Of a stretch of 64,000 bases of DNA, positions 8,071 through 15,653 are shown in pieces. The first letter of the stretch is position 1; the number at the start of each line of letters is the position of its first letter. The translations under genes and the position numbers were made by a program. The DNA comes from Cellulomonas wangsupingiae (GTDB lineage: Bacteria; Actinomycetota; Actinomycetes; Actinomycetales; Cellulomonadaceae): the NCBI RefSeq assembly GCF_024508275.1, contig NZ_CP101989.1, positions 4,030,001-4,094,000 on the forward strand, written 5' to 3'. The notes beneath the pieces are model-generated. The model had not been told where the DNA came from. It saw nothing but the letters and a program-made list of their open reading frames with translations, and searched no databases.

Positions 8071-8529
8071 ATGGTGCGAAAGATCATCTCGACCCTGGCG
8101 GCATCCGCCCTGCTGGCCCTGAGCCTGTTCGGCGCGGCACAGCCGGCACAGGCCGCCGCTCCCGGCGGCGAGCTGCGCAACAAGGACACCGGGCTGTGCG
8201 TCGACCGCCGGGAGCACCCCGAGCGGCCGGTGGCTGCGTTCACCACGAAGTGCAACGGCTCGGCCACGCAGCGCTGGGTCTACTCAGCGGCGGACCAGAC
8301 CATCCGCACCCCGGACGGCCGGTGCCTGGCCACCGGCAGCTCCTCCGGGATCTTCGTGACCGCCTGCGACAGCGGCCTGCTGGTGCGCTGGGGACAGACC
8401 AGCGACGGCCGCATCCACCAGCTCGACTGGGGCATCGGCTGCATCGAGGACTTCCGCACCACCACGCTCACCTGGGGTGCCTGCACCAACAGCCCCAACG
8501 AGGTCTGGTCGTCGCTGGTGACCGCCTGA
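8071..8529 (+). CDS. Secreted ricin-type beta-trefoil lectin domain protein
   Basis: 152 residues from an ATG preceded by GAGAAGGAG. Residues 1-30 are a Sec signal peptide with a basic start, a hydrophobic core and a QPAQAA cleavage region. The mature part is a single beta-trefoil: ELRNKDTGLCVDR, then a QRWVY (Q-x-W) repeat, a second DGRCLATGSSSG lobe, and a final IGCIEDFRTTTLTWGAC. Paired cysteines suggest disulfides. Such domains bind glycans and are often attached to glycosidases; here the domain stands alone. A strong terminator follows. A copy of the last codons occurs at 15558. Confidence 0.8.
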   Translation: MVRKIISTLAASALLALSLFGAAQPAQAAAPGGELRNKDTGLCVDRREHPERPVAAFTTKCNGSATQRWVYSAADQTIRTPDGRCLATGSSSGIFVTACDSGLLVRWGQTSDGRIHQLDWGIGCIEDFRTTTLTWGACTNSPNEVWSSLVTA

Positions 8530-8547
8530 CCCTGTCGAGGTGGGAGC

Positions 8548-8582
8548 GCGCGGCACCGTGGCGGACGGCCACGGTGCCGCGC
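8548..8582 (+). terminator. 14-bp perfect hairpin after the lectin gene
   Basis: GCGCGGCACCGTGG and CCACGGTGCCGCGC pair perfectly around a 7-base loop, 19 bases after the lectin stop. It lies between convergent genes and may end transcription from both sides. Confidence 0.75.
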
Positions 8583-8624
8583 CACGTCCATGGACGCCCG
8601 GCGGACCTCGGCGTCGGGTGCGGG

Positions 8625-9005
8625 TCAGTCGAGCCAGCGGGCCGCGGCGTCGTAGACGTCGTCGGGCACGGTGTTGAACGCGATCGCTGCCTGCGGGGCG
8701 TGCCGGTGCACCAGGTTGACGACGCGCTCGAACAGCCCGAGCAGGTCCTCACGCTTGCGGATGCCGCCGCCGACGACCACCACCTGCCAGGAGCGGGAGC
8801 GGAGCGCGGCGGTGACGACCTGCTCGACGTCGTCGCTCCCGTCCAGACCGACCAGGCACCGGACCGCGGTGACGCCGGCCTGGTCGAAACGCGTCATCCC
8901 CTCGGCGACCGCGCGCGCGACCGGCTCGGGGTCCCAGGGGCCGGGCACCCGGTAGGGGTCCAGACCGATCACGAGCACGCCCGGACCGGAAGTGATGGCG
9001 CTCAC
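8625..9005 (-). CDS. Uncharacterised 126-residue protein
   Basis: The frame opens at an ATG at 9005. The protein looks like a small alpha/beta fold: VLVIGLDPYRVPGPWDPEPV, then VRCLVGLDGSDDV, a Rossmann-like strand VVVVGGGIRKREDLL, and AIAFNTVPDDVYDAAARWLD at the end. I do not recognise the family. Codon use fits a real gene and it is convergent with the lectin gene. A cytoplasmic location is likely, as there is no signal or membrane helix. Confidence 0.6.
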   Translation of the reverse strand: MSAITSGPGVLVIGLDPYRVPGPWDPEPVARAVAEGMTRFDQAGVTAVRCLVGLDGSDDVEQVVTAALRSRSWQVVVVGGGIRKREDLLGLFERVVNLVHRHAPQAAIAFNTVPDDVYDAAARWLD

Positions 9006-9058
9006 CCCCTCACCGTAGGCGCACGGTCGGACATCCGCCGCAGGACGCAGCCGACCCG

Positions 9059-9124
9059 TCAGGCGCGTGCGCCCCGCGCGTCCTCACCACGACCGTCCGG
9101 TCCCGCCTGCTCGAGGGTGAGCTC
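9059..9124 (-). pseudogene. Decayed copy of the 3-prime end of the 12098-12850 gene
   Basis: On the minus strand this reads ELTLEQA and then shifts frame. The intact gene at 12098 ends DLTLDQAYGIGRSW. At DNA level about 50 bases match closely (GCGCGTCCTCACCACGACCG is identical in both), and the copy here lacks the four bases TACG, which breaks the reading frame. It is joined directly to a HAD-family fragment on the other strand. Confidence 0.55.
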
Positions 9125-9385
9125 GAGCACGACACCGTCAATTCCGCCGAGATCGGCCATGCCAAACCAGATCCTGCCGCCTTCCACCACGTGCTCGATG
9201 CCCTGGAGCTCAGTGCCGGCGAGATGTTCTTCATCGACGACGCGCCCAGGAACCTTGCCGCAGCGGCCGACCTCGGGATCGTCACGCACCGCTTCGTGGA
9301 TGTTCCTCGACTTCGAGCGGCACTCGTGGAGGCTGGCATCGTGACGAAGAACTCGTCGTTCTCCTCGAGCGGCGGCGAAGATTGA
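9125..9385 (+). pseudogene. C-terminal fragment of a HAD-family hydrolase
   Basis: The frame reads VNSAEIGHAKPDPAAFHHVL, then FFIDDAPRNLAAAADLGIVT and a C-terminal helix. These are HAD motif III (the Lys of KPDP) and motif IV (FIDD). Motif I with the nucleophilic Asp and the cap domain are absent. The upstream neighbour is a piece of an unrelated gene, so this is a truncated remnant and cannot be an active phosphatase. Confidence 0.6.
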
Positions 9386-9420
9386 CCGCCGGCGCCACTC
9401 ACGAGCCACAGCACTGAAAG

Positions 9421-10014
9421 TCAGACCAGGACGTCCTTGACGCTCAGGTCACCGCCTGCGCCTGGGTACCGCGAGAAGTCGACAGCCCACAGCCCTTCGG
9501 GGGTGATCGACCACGCCCCGTGGTCCAGCGCCCAGTGCCACCACCGGACCCGCTCGACCATCGTCAGATGGGGCGTCTGCCCCAGGCCGGCGTCAGGAGT
9601 CCACATCGCCGTGGTGGACGCTCGTGTCCGGCAGTCGAACACCAGCGGGTGCTGGTAGCCGAGGACCGGCACGAACTGCGGGCGGTAGATGACGTCAGCG
9701 AGGTCCTCGTCGTCGGCCAGGCCCCAGTCGATGGCGTCTTGCGCCCACGTGCGCGCGAGCTCGAGAGCGGTCCGGAGCGGCGGGAACTCCCGGTACGGCG
9801 CCAGCGCAGGTGACCGTGCGGCGGTGTCCTCGCCGTCGTGCCACGCCCAGACGGCACGGGCGTCTTCAGGGAGCCTGAGGTCGTGCTCGGCGGCGAGGGC
9901 GTCGATGTCGTCCAGAGGGAGTCCTGGGCGCAGGCAGGACACTCCCCGCGCGCCGAGGTCACGCAGTCGCTGTTCCCATGCGGTCAGCGCGTGCGTGACC
10001 TCGGCGGCGGACAT
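9421..10014 (-). CDS. SMI1/KNR4 (SUKH)-like protein
   Basis: 197 residues from the ATG at 10014. The N-terminal part has the SUKH pattern: LRPGLPLDDIDALAAEHDLR, then LPEDARAVWAWHDGED, followed by a beta region with FVPVLGYQHPLVFDCR. SUKH proteins are frequently immunity proteins for contact-dependent or polymorphic toxins, though many have no known partner. No toxin gene is adjacent. With the Imm26-like gene nearby it forms a small set of orphan immunity-type genes. Confidence 0.6.
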   Translation of the reverse strand: MSAAEVTHALTAWEQRLRDLGARGVSCLRPGLPLDDIDALAAEHDLRLPEDARAVWAWHDGEDTAARSPALAPYREFPPLRTALELARTWAQDAIDWGLADDEDLADVIYRPQFVPVLGYQHPLVFDCRTRASTTAMWTPDAGLGQTPHLTMVERVRWWHWALDHGAWSITPEGLWAVDFSRYPGAGGDLSVKDVLV

Positions 10015-10105
10015 GGCGATCTCCTCAGGGCTTGCAGATCTGCATTGTGGGAACGTGCGAAGCGACGGGCGGGATGGGGATGGCGTAGAACTATTCGAGC
10101 CGGTT

Positions 10106-10166
10106 GGTCAAACCATCTTGGCATCTCGACAACAGCATCTTTGTCGAGATGCGGCACAGATTGACC
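10106..10166. repeat. Dispersed repeat, palindromic copy (TGTCGAGATGC core)
   Basis: Two repeat cores face each other: GCATCTCGACA at 10121-10131 and TGTCGAGATGC at 10142-10152, a perfect 11-bp inverted repeat. The arms extend imperfectly to GGTCAAA on the left and TTGACC on the right. The same core occurs at 39.8, 42.4, 43.4 and 44.9 kb. It fills the gap between the SUKH gene and the TmrB-like gene. Confidence 0.65.
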
Positions 10167-10250
10167 GATCCTGCAGGCTGGTGCGAACGGCACCACGCTC
10201 GGAGCCCGCGGCTGCCCCGACGCCATCACGGGTCATCTAGGCTCCGGGGC

Positions 10251-10853
10251 GTGCTCATCTGGATCAATGGTGCATTCGGTGCAGGGAAGACCCAGACCGC
10301 GTTCGAGCTCCGCCGTCGGCTGGTCGACGCGCACGTCGCCGACCCCGAGCTCCTCGGGTTCGCGTTCCAACGGACGCTCCCGCCCGCAGCGCGCCATGAC
10401 TTCCAGGACCTCGCACCGTGGCGTTCGGCCGTGGTCGACGTCCTTCAGCAGGCCGAGGCCGCCCACGCCGGCCCGGTGCTCGTGCCGATGACGATCGTGC
10501 GTGACGACTACTTCGACGAGATCGTCGGAGGGCTGATCTCCCGCGGGGTGGACGTCCGCCACTACGCCCTCATCGCGAGCCCGGAGACGCTGCGCATGCG
10601 ACTGAGCACCCGCATCGCGTTCGTGCGCTCCGGCCTGCGCCGCGAGACCTGGGCGATGCAGCAGATCCCGCGCTGCGTCGCCGCCCTCGACCAGGAGCGC
10701 TACGCCACGCACGTCCACACCGACCAGAAGACGACCGACGAGGTCGTCGAGTGGATCGCCACCGACGCCGGCCTCGCGCTGGACGCGCCGCGGCTGGCGG
10801 CGTGGAGGTACCAGCTGCGGCGCGTCACGGTCGGCATCGGCCACATCCGGTAG
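10251..10853 (+). CDS. P-loop ATPase of the TmrB/tunicamycin-resistance type
   Basis: 200 residues from a GTG. The Walker A motif INGAFGAGKTQTAFEL lies at residues 4-19, followed by LLGFAFQRTLPPAARHDFQD and a middle strand VLVPMTIVRDDYFDEI. This matches the TmrB-like family of small AAA/adenylate-kinase-like proteins, originally linked to tunicamycin resistance in Bacillus. The substrate cannot be inferred. The start is taken because frames upstream run through a dispersed repeat. Confidence 0.75.
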   Translation: MLIWINGAFGAGKTQTAFELRRRLVDAHVADPELLGFAFQRTLPPAARHDFQDLAPWRSAVVDVLQQAEAAHAGPVLVPMTIVRDDYFDEIVGGLISRGVDVRHYALIASPETLRMRLSTRIAFVRSGLRRETWAMQQIPRCVAALDQERYATHVHTDQKTTDEVVEWIATDAGLALDAPRLAAWRYQLRRVTVGIGHIR

Positions 10854-10943
10854 CAGCGGCGCGCGCCGGCACCCCGTGCCTGGACTACCGAGGCCAGGGC
10901 GACGGCGCGTAGGACCGCAGGGCCGAGGACGCCCTCGCTGTGC

Positions 10944-11189
10944 CTAGGGTGTGCTCGCGGGCGGGTCCTGGACGAACCGGACCCCGTCAGCCCGGTACGA
11001 CCGGATCGTCGCGGCGATCTCGGCAAGCAGCTGCGCCTCGGTCACGGGGCCGTTGCTGCCGAACGTGTACCCGGGTGGGCCGTCCTGCGGCTCGTGCTCG
11101 AACTCGATGTCGAACGTCGTGCCACCGGGACGGCGACGCACCAGGACACCGACACCATCGACGCGGATCAGGGTCTTGTCCTCGAACAC
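10944..11189 (-). CDS. Uncharacterised 81-residue protein
   Basis: It starts at the GTG at 11189 (MFEDKTLIRVDGVGVLVRRR) and continues with FDIEFEHEPQDGPPGYTFGS and a C-terminal helix QLLAEIAATIRSYRADG. It looks like a small alpha/beta protein without signal or membrane segment. I do not recognise the family. Its leader and first codons are duplicated at 17941, which supports it being a real gene. It may belong to the leftward group with the Imm26-like gene, about 80 bases upstream. Confidence 0.55.
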   Translation of the reverse strand: MFEDKTLIRVDGVGVLVRRRPGGTTFDIEFEHEPQDGPPGYTFGSNGPVTEAQLLAEIAATIRSYRADGVRFVQDPPASTP

Positions 11190-11207
11190 CCGCCCAGGCT
11201 AGGGGGA
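11167..11207. repeat. 41-bp duplicated leader, copy 1
   Basis: This spans the first codons and the upstream region of the 81-residue gene. It matches 17941-17981 at 39 of 41 positions in the same orientation. The shared part includes TCCTCGAACA and CCGCCCAGGCTAGGGGGA. Confidence 0.7.
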
Positions 11208-11270
11208 CGTCCGACTGCTGGACCCGTGGCCCGAAGGCGAACCAGGGGCAGTCCCGTTCTCGGCGCGTGC

Positions 11271-12104
11271 TCACTCGTTCGGTCTGAGGGTCCACTCCTG
11301 GTCACCGGCGCGGACCAGCAGGTGCAGCCCAGGTGCGCGAAGCGGGCCCACGAGCTCGAGGACCCGGTCAGCGAGCCGTCGGCCGTCGGGACCGTAGACG
11401 CTGATCTCGGTCTCGTCCCTCGAGCGCATCGCGCCGTCCACCTCGCCGACGTCGGGCGCGAGCCCGAGCATCAACGTCATCTCGACGATGTCGCCCACCG
11501 AGCGCCCACGCCCCGGTACGACGACGACGACACGGTCGGACGGAGGCTCGGGCGCCGGGGGCGGTGCCGCGCCCGGCGGCACGGGCGTCGGGTTGTCCCA
11601 CCACGGTTGTGTGCGCAACGGGACGAGCGCGTTCGCCCGCACCTGCTGCAGGAGCCACCGCTCGAGCAGCTCGGCGCCCATCGCGCCACCGTACTGGCGT
11701 CGGCCGAGCTCGCTGAGGGGTGCGTGGAAGAAGTGGACCCGGCGCAGCTGGTCGTCGACCAGGTCCACCCGCACCTCACGTCCTTCGGGGTAGACGTCGC
11801 GCAGGTCCGTCTCGAACTCCGGTGTCTTCCACCTGCTGCGGTCGACGTCGCCCGCGCCGCCGAGCAGCGGCCACGGGTCACCGATGTGCAGCCCCGAGAA
11901 CTCCTGTGCCAGCAGCGCGTCCCCCGGTTCGAGATCCGCCAGCTCGGCGCGCGTGGGCAGCGTCGGTCGCGGGGCGAAGACGTAGCCGAGCACCCCCTGC
12001 GGCGGCGTGTGGAACACGACCCGCCCCGGGGCGAACGTGCCGTCGGCAAGAGGGATCGCGAACCAGTCCCCGACCCGGTACGCCGCTGCGCGCGTCCTCA
12101 CCAC
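11271..12104 (-). CDS. Imm26-like immunity-type protein
   Basis: 277 residues from a GTG at 12104 (or 12101), overlapping the upstream stop. The N-terminal half has the Imm26 layout: YRVGDWFAIPLADGTFAPGR, GVLGYVFAPRP, and GDALLAQEFSGLHIGDPWPL. The C-terminal half (after a Pro-rich linker about residue 185) is a separate alpha/beta domain with VVVVVPGRGRSVGDI. Imm26 proteins protect against polymorphic toxins in known loci. No toxin is nearby. It is co-transcribed with the 12098 gene and perhaps the 81-residue gene. Confidence 0.6.
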   Translation of the reverse strand: MVRTRAAAYRVGDWFAIPLADGTFAPGRVVFHTPPQGVLGYVFAPRPTLPTRAELADLEPGDALLAQEFSGLHIGDPWPLLGGAGDVDRSRWKTPEFETDLRDVYPEGREVRVDLVDDQLRRVHFFHAPLSELGRRQYGGAMGAELLERWLLQQVRANALVPLRTQPWWDNPTPVPPGAAPPPAPEPPSDRVVVVVPGRGRSVGDIVEMTLMLGLAPDVGEVDGAMRSRDETEISVYGPDGRRLADRVLELVGPLRAPGLHLLVRAGDQEWTLRPNE

Positions 12105-12850
12105 GACCGTCCGATCCCGTACGCCTGGTCGAGGGTGAGGTCCTTCCAGGAAGGGTCACGCGGTTCGGTCCGCTCGATGAGGAAGGCCTCCCCGCCGGGC
12201 AGGTAGAAGTCCGCCTCCGTCGGGCGCAGGCCGAACCACTCAGCGACCTCCACCAGGTGCGCGTGGGTGAACCGGTCGCGGATGCGCCGGGCGGTGCGGT
12301 CGGTCGGGTCGGGGAACGGTGGCGGGGTGGCGGGCTCCGCCACCTCCCACCGCCCGCCGTCGGTCGTCCGGACGCCCACGGTCCACCCGTCGGGCTCGTC
12401 CGGGTGCTCCACGGAGGGGACGAAGGTGCTCACCTTCCGCTCACCCCACCACCCGAGATTCGTCCGGGCGCTGTAGGTGTGAGGGGCCTCGCTCACGGCG
12501 ACGGTGCGCAGGCCGTTGGCAGCCAGCGCCCATGGCGTGAGCTGCACCTCGGTGCCCATCCAGTCGTTCTCGACCACCGCGGACCACCCGTTGGCCGTCG
12601 GCATGACGAGGCACTTGCTCGGCACCGCCGTCACGAGCGGCAGCATCGCCGCCAGCACGTCCTCGAGCGTCCCGCCGATCCGCGACACGACCGGGGCGCA
12701 CCCTGTGTTCCGCGTGATGACGGCGCCGCGCCACGCCATGTACGTCTTGACGAACTCCTCGGCCTCCTGCTCGACGAAGAGGATCGACTTGGTCAGGGGC
12801 AGCCAACGACCACCCAGCAGCAGCTCGTCGTGCACGGGGCGTGACGTCAT
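12098..12850 (-). CDS. Uncharacterised protein, paralogue of the 40035 gene
   Basis: 250 residues from the ATG at 12850. Recognisable blocks are ELLLGGRWLPLTKSILFVE, a central strand region, TNLGWWGERKVSTFVP, and RRIRDRFTHAHLVEVAEWFG near the end. The gene at 40035 shares the order and several motifs (RTGWWGARGVAVF; RRTQDKFSRASLLRVADSLG). I do not know the family. The overlap with the Imm26-like gene suggests a linked function. A frame-broken third copy of its tail lies at 9059. Confidence 0.6.
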   Translation of the reverse strand: MTSRPVHDELLLGGRWLPLTKSILFVEQEAEEFVKTYMAWRGAVITRNTGCAPVVSRIGGTLEDVLAAMLPLVTAVPSKCLVMPTANGWSAVVENDWMGTEVQLTPWALAANGLRTVAVSEAPHTYSARTNLGWWGERKVSTFVPSVEHPDEPDGWTVGVRTTDGGRWEVAEPATPPPFPDPTDRTARRIRDRFTHAHLVEVAEWFGLRPTEADFYLPGGEAFLIERTEPRDPSWKDLTLDQAYGIGRSW

Positions 12851-12929
12851 CCCCGAACCTTCCCAGGCGTTCCCAGGCGGGCACGCCGCCGGCAGGAGGA
12901 TGGGGCGTGGATCACCCGGATGGCTGCGT

Positions 12930-13175
12930 TCAGCCGGCCACCAGAGCCCGCGCCCAGGCGTCGGCCAGCCAGGCGCCGAACCGCTCGCCGGACCAGCCGC
13001 GCTCGTGCACCAGGAGCGCACAGTACTCCGGCCCGTTCATGCTCCAGATGACGTCCGCCATCTCCTCGTCCGTCAGGTCGGTGCGCAGCTCGCCGGTCAC
13101 ACGGAGGGCGGTGACGAGGTCCCGCATGTTCGCTGCGCGGCGTGCGGAGATCGACTCCTCGACGGGTGGGTGGGC
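12930..13175 (-). pseudogene. C-terminal fragment of a TetR-family regulator
   Basis: The frame reads ISARRAANMRDLVTALRVTG, then LTDEEMADVIWSMNGPEYCA and LLVHERGWSGERFGAWLADA. This is a standard TetR ligand-domain C-terminus. The N-terminal DNA-binding domain is absent; upstream sequence is unrelated and Arg-rich. The internal ATG at 13127 could give a 65-residue peptide but it could not bind DNA as a TetR repressor. Confidence 0.6.
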
Positions 13176-13284
13176 GTGGTGCCGCCCGACGGGTGCACGG
13201 CCCCGGACACGGAGCGGGTGCGCGCGGTGCTCACGCGGTGAGGGGTGCCGGGGTCCGCCACGAGCCTCGTGCCTGGCCGCTGTG

Positions 13285-14016
13285 TCAGGCGCGGGTCGAG
13301 CGGATCGCGGTGCGCAGCACGACGACGCCGGTGACGCCCCCCATGGCCACGACGGCGAGCACCGAGACGCCCAGGGACACCGTCGGGTCGACGAACGCGA
13401 GCACGAGCGCGAGCAGGCCGAGCACGACGACGACGGCCCCGGCGCGGCGCTGCCCGCGACGCGCGGCCATGAGCAGACGGTCGAGCGTCGGGCGCTCGTC
13501 GAGGCGCATCGCGCGCGACGCCGCGGCGTCCGGCACGGGCACCTTGGGCAGGGCGTTGCCGATCACGATCGCGACCAGCGCGAGGACCGCCGCCACGACC
13601 ACACGACCCGTGCGCTCGTCGCCGCTCGCGAAGCTCAGGAAGAACACGTGCAGGGCGACGACGACGGGCGTGAGGATGGACAGTGCGGTGTCGACCGAGC
13701 GACGGTCCGTCTCCGCGGTGCGCCACAGCGGGACGGAGGCCGCCTTGGCGACGCGCACGCGGGCGCGCTGGGCGAGCAGCAGGACTCCGCCGATGCCGAG
13801 CAGCACCAGCGGCAGCAGCGCGACCAGCACGAGCTTCGGGACGTGGGCGTCGGCACCGTCCTGCCCGCCGCCCTCGAGCGTCAGGACCCAGGGCAGCCGG
13901 CCCCAGACGTACGCCGACAGGCCCGCCATGGCCACCAGGCCCACCGCCGCGACGGTGACTCCTCGGGTCGGGAAGGTGCGGTCCGGGGCGCCGGCCGTGG
14001 TCGTCTCGTGATGCAT
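13285..14016 (-). CDS. SdpI-like membrane protein
   Basis: 243 residues from the ATG at 14016 with six hydrophobic segments. The N-terminal part (AVGLVAMAGLSAYVWGRLPW) resembles the DUF1648 region and the middle holds IGNALPKVPVPDAAASRAMR, like the conserved GN-LPK loop of SdpI immunity and signalling proteins. It lies 13 bases after an ArsR-type regulator that resembles SdpR. In Bacillus, SdpI binds the SDP toxin at the membrane and sequesters SdpR to induce its own operon. A similar sensing role here is inference; no toxin gene is adjacent. Confidence 0.65.
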   Translation of the reverse strand: MHHETTTAGAPDRTFPTRGVTVAAVGLVAMAGLSAYVWGRLPWVLTLEGGGQDGADAHVPKLVLVALLPLVLLGIGGVLLLAQRARVRVAKAASVPLWRTAETDRRSVDTALSILTPVVVALHVFFLSFASGDERTGRVVVAAVLALVAIVIGNALPKVPVPDAAASRAMRLDERPTLDRLLMAARRGQRRAGAVVVVLGLLALVLAFVDPTVSLGVSVLAVVAMGGVTGVVVLRTAIRSTRA

Positions 14017-14029
14017 GTGGTCCCCCTGC

Positions 14030-14317
14030 TCACTCGGTGGGTGGTGCCGCGCGGCCGACGCCGAGCGACTGGAGGAAGGCGGCGAACGCGGACTCGACGA
14101 CGGACGCGTTCGCGCTGTACCGGATCGTGGTCCCGCGGCGCTCGGCGAGCACGAGGTCCGCCTCGCGCAGGATGCGCAGGTGCCCGGACAGCGTCGGCCC
14201 GGGGACGTCGAGCACGTCGGCGAGCTCGCCGGCGAGCATCCAGTCCCGTCGGGCCAGCTCACGCAGCACCGCGCGCCGCGTCGGGTGCGACAACGCAGCG
14301 AACACACCGTCCGCCAT
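14030..14317 (-). CDS. ArsR/SdpR-family transcriptional repressor
   Basis: 95 residues: VFAALSHPTRRAVLRELARR, then the recognition helix region GPTLSGHLRILREADLVLAE and the wing RRGTTIRYSAN. This matches SdpR-type autorepressors, which lack metal-binding Cys motifs; none is present here. It is the first gene of a two-gene operon with the SdpI-like protein, so autoregulation from the region at 14318-14345 is likely. Confidence 0.8.
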   Translation of the reverse strand: MADGVFAALSHPTRRAVLRELARRDWMLAGELADVLDVPGPTLSGHLRILREADLVLAERRGTTIRYSANASVVESAFAAFLQSLGVGRAAPPTE

Positions 14318-14328
14318 GGCTTCCTCCG

Positions 14329-14342
14329 TATTTCGTGAGATA
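14329..14342. promoter_or_regulatory. Possible SdpR-like operator
   Basis: TATTTCGTGAGATA is an imperfect inverted repeat (5 of 6 positions) in an AT-rich island 12 bases upstream of the repressor ATG, where an ArsR-type autorepressor would bind. Confidence 0.35.
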
Positions 14343-14485
14343 CCAAATTAGCACCAGACGCGACGTCGCGAGCTCCCCGTCGCGGAGATCCAGACCATCG
14401 TCACCAGGTGACCCCACCGCACAGGAACGTCGGCCCGTCCGCCGCAGAGGGGGCATCGTCAGGGCCGCGTCCGTACCGTCGAGTC

Positions 14486-14707
14486 ATGGCACAGCTGGGG
14501 CACGTCACGTGGCCACCCGAACCTCTCGCTACCGATCGGCTTGCGCTCCGTCCGCCGGAGGCGCGCGATCGCGCGGCGTTCGTCGAGCTCTACACATCGC
14601 CTGACGCGGCGAGGCTGGGGTTCGTCGAGGTCGAGCGCGTCGAGGCGTACGACGCCGAGCAGTGTTTCGGTACGTGGACCCCGGGCGCAGCGACTGGACG
14701 TCCGTGA
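14486..14707 (+). pseudogene. Internally deleted GNAT acetyltransferase
   Basis: The 73-residue frame begins like a full GNAT enzyme (HVTWPPEPLATDRLALRPPE, then RDRAAFVELYTSPDAA) and jumps straight to what looks like the C-terminal end of the same family (RLGFVEVERVEAYDAEQCFG). Normal members are about 170-190 residues, and the acetyl-CoA-binding core is missing. The reading frame survived the deletion. Its stop overlaps the GTG of the next gene. Confidence 0.55.
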
Positions 14708-15390
14708 AGAAGTACATCCTCTTCGACCACGACGGCGTCCTCGTGGACACCGAGCCGTGGTACTTCAAGGCCGGCGAACGCGCCCTGGCCGACGTGGGTG
14801 TGGTTCTGGACCAGGCGCAGTACCTCAGGGACATGAGCCAAGGGCTGGGCACGTGGGTCCAGGCCCGCGCGGCAGGCCTCGACGAGCCGACGATCGACAG
14901 GCTCCGCTCGGCCCGCGACGGCTACTACCAGGACTACCTGCGGACGCAGCCGATCGAGATCGACGGCGTCCTGGAGGTGCTCACCGAGCTGTCCCGGCAC
15001 GCGCGCCTGGCGATCGTGACGACGTCCAAGCGTGCCGACTTCGACCTCATCCACGAGAAGCGGCAGATCCGCGCGTTCATGGACTTCGTCCTCGTCCGTG
15101 AGGACTACGAGCACGCGAAACCGGACCCCGAGCCGTACCTGGCGGGACTGCGGCGCTTCGGCGCCGCCCGGTCCGAGACCCTGGTCGTGGAGGACTCGGT
15201 CCGCGGGCTGAGGTCTGCCGTGGCAGCCGGGATCGACTGCGCCGTCGTGGACAACCACTTCACCCGCGCCGGGGACTTCTCCGCGGCTCGGCACCGGATC
15301 GCGACGCTGGACGAGCTCGTCGACATCGTCGGAGGATCTGGCTCGCCACGCGGGACGTCTGGTCGGGCCAGTCCGCCGCACGGGCGTTGA
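14704..15390 (+). CDS. HAD-superfamily hydrolase (beta-phosphoglucomutase-like)
   Basis: 228 residues from a GTG overlapping the preceding stop by 4 bases. Motif I is ILFDHDGVLVDTE with the nucleophile Asp at residue 8. An alpha-helical C1 cap follows, with motif II TTSK at about residue 105, motif III HAKPDPEPY and motif IV VVEDSVRGLRSAVAAG. The order fits sugar-phosphate phosphatases or mutases. The substrate is unknown. The last 20 residues are low-complexity and may be an extension into non-conserved sequence. Confidence 0.85.
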   Translation: MKKYILFDHDGVLVDTEPWYFKAGERALADVGVVLDQAQYLRDMSQGLGTWVQARAAGLDEPTIDRLRSARDGYYQDYLRTQPIEIDGVLEVLTELSRHARLAIVTTSKRADFDLIHEKRQIRAFMDFVLVREDYEHAKPDPEPYLAGLRRFGAARSETLVVEDSVRGLRSAVAAGIDCAVVDNHFTRAGDFSAARHRIATLDELVDIVGGSGSPRGTSGRASPPHGR

Positions 15391-15557
15391 GGCGCGGCAT
15401 CGCCTGACGACGTCCTCGCACGCCGGCGACACACGAGGGCCGGTCTCAGCGCTCCCGCGCGGGACCAGGACGGAACGCGCACGCCACCTGGCCGGGGCCG
15501 GCCCGGACCCGCGCGGTCAGCCGTCGAGAGGCGCTGGTGCATCTCGACTGCTGCCCG

Positions 15558-15596
15558 GACGGGGTCTGGTCGTCGCTGGCGACCGTCTGACTCTGT
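15558..15596 (+). pseudogene. Copy of the lectin gene 3-prime end
   Basis: The bases encode GVWSSLATV and a stop, against EVWSSLVTA and a stop at the end of the lectin gene at 8529. A stretch of about 33 bases has three mismatches. Ten bases upstream lies GCATCTCGACT, close to the dispersed repeat core. The rest of the lectin gene is absent, so this is a residue of a former copy or a recombination product. Confidence 0.5.
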
Positions 15597-15653
15597 AGGC
15601 GGGTGGCTGGCTCCTCGCCCGGGCGTCCCAGCGCTCCGGCCTAGGCTGACCGG

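Noticed and set aside
13180..13241. Plus-strand peptide ending in DTERVRAVLTR
   Set aside because: Only about 20 residues look protein-like and no family could be named, so it is not listed as a gene.
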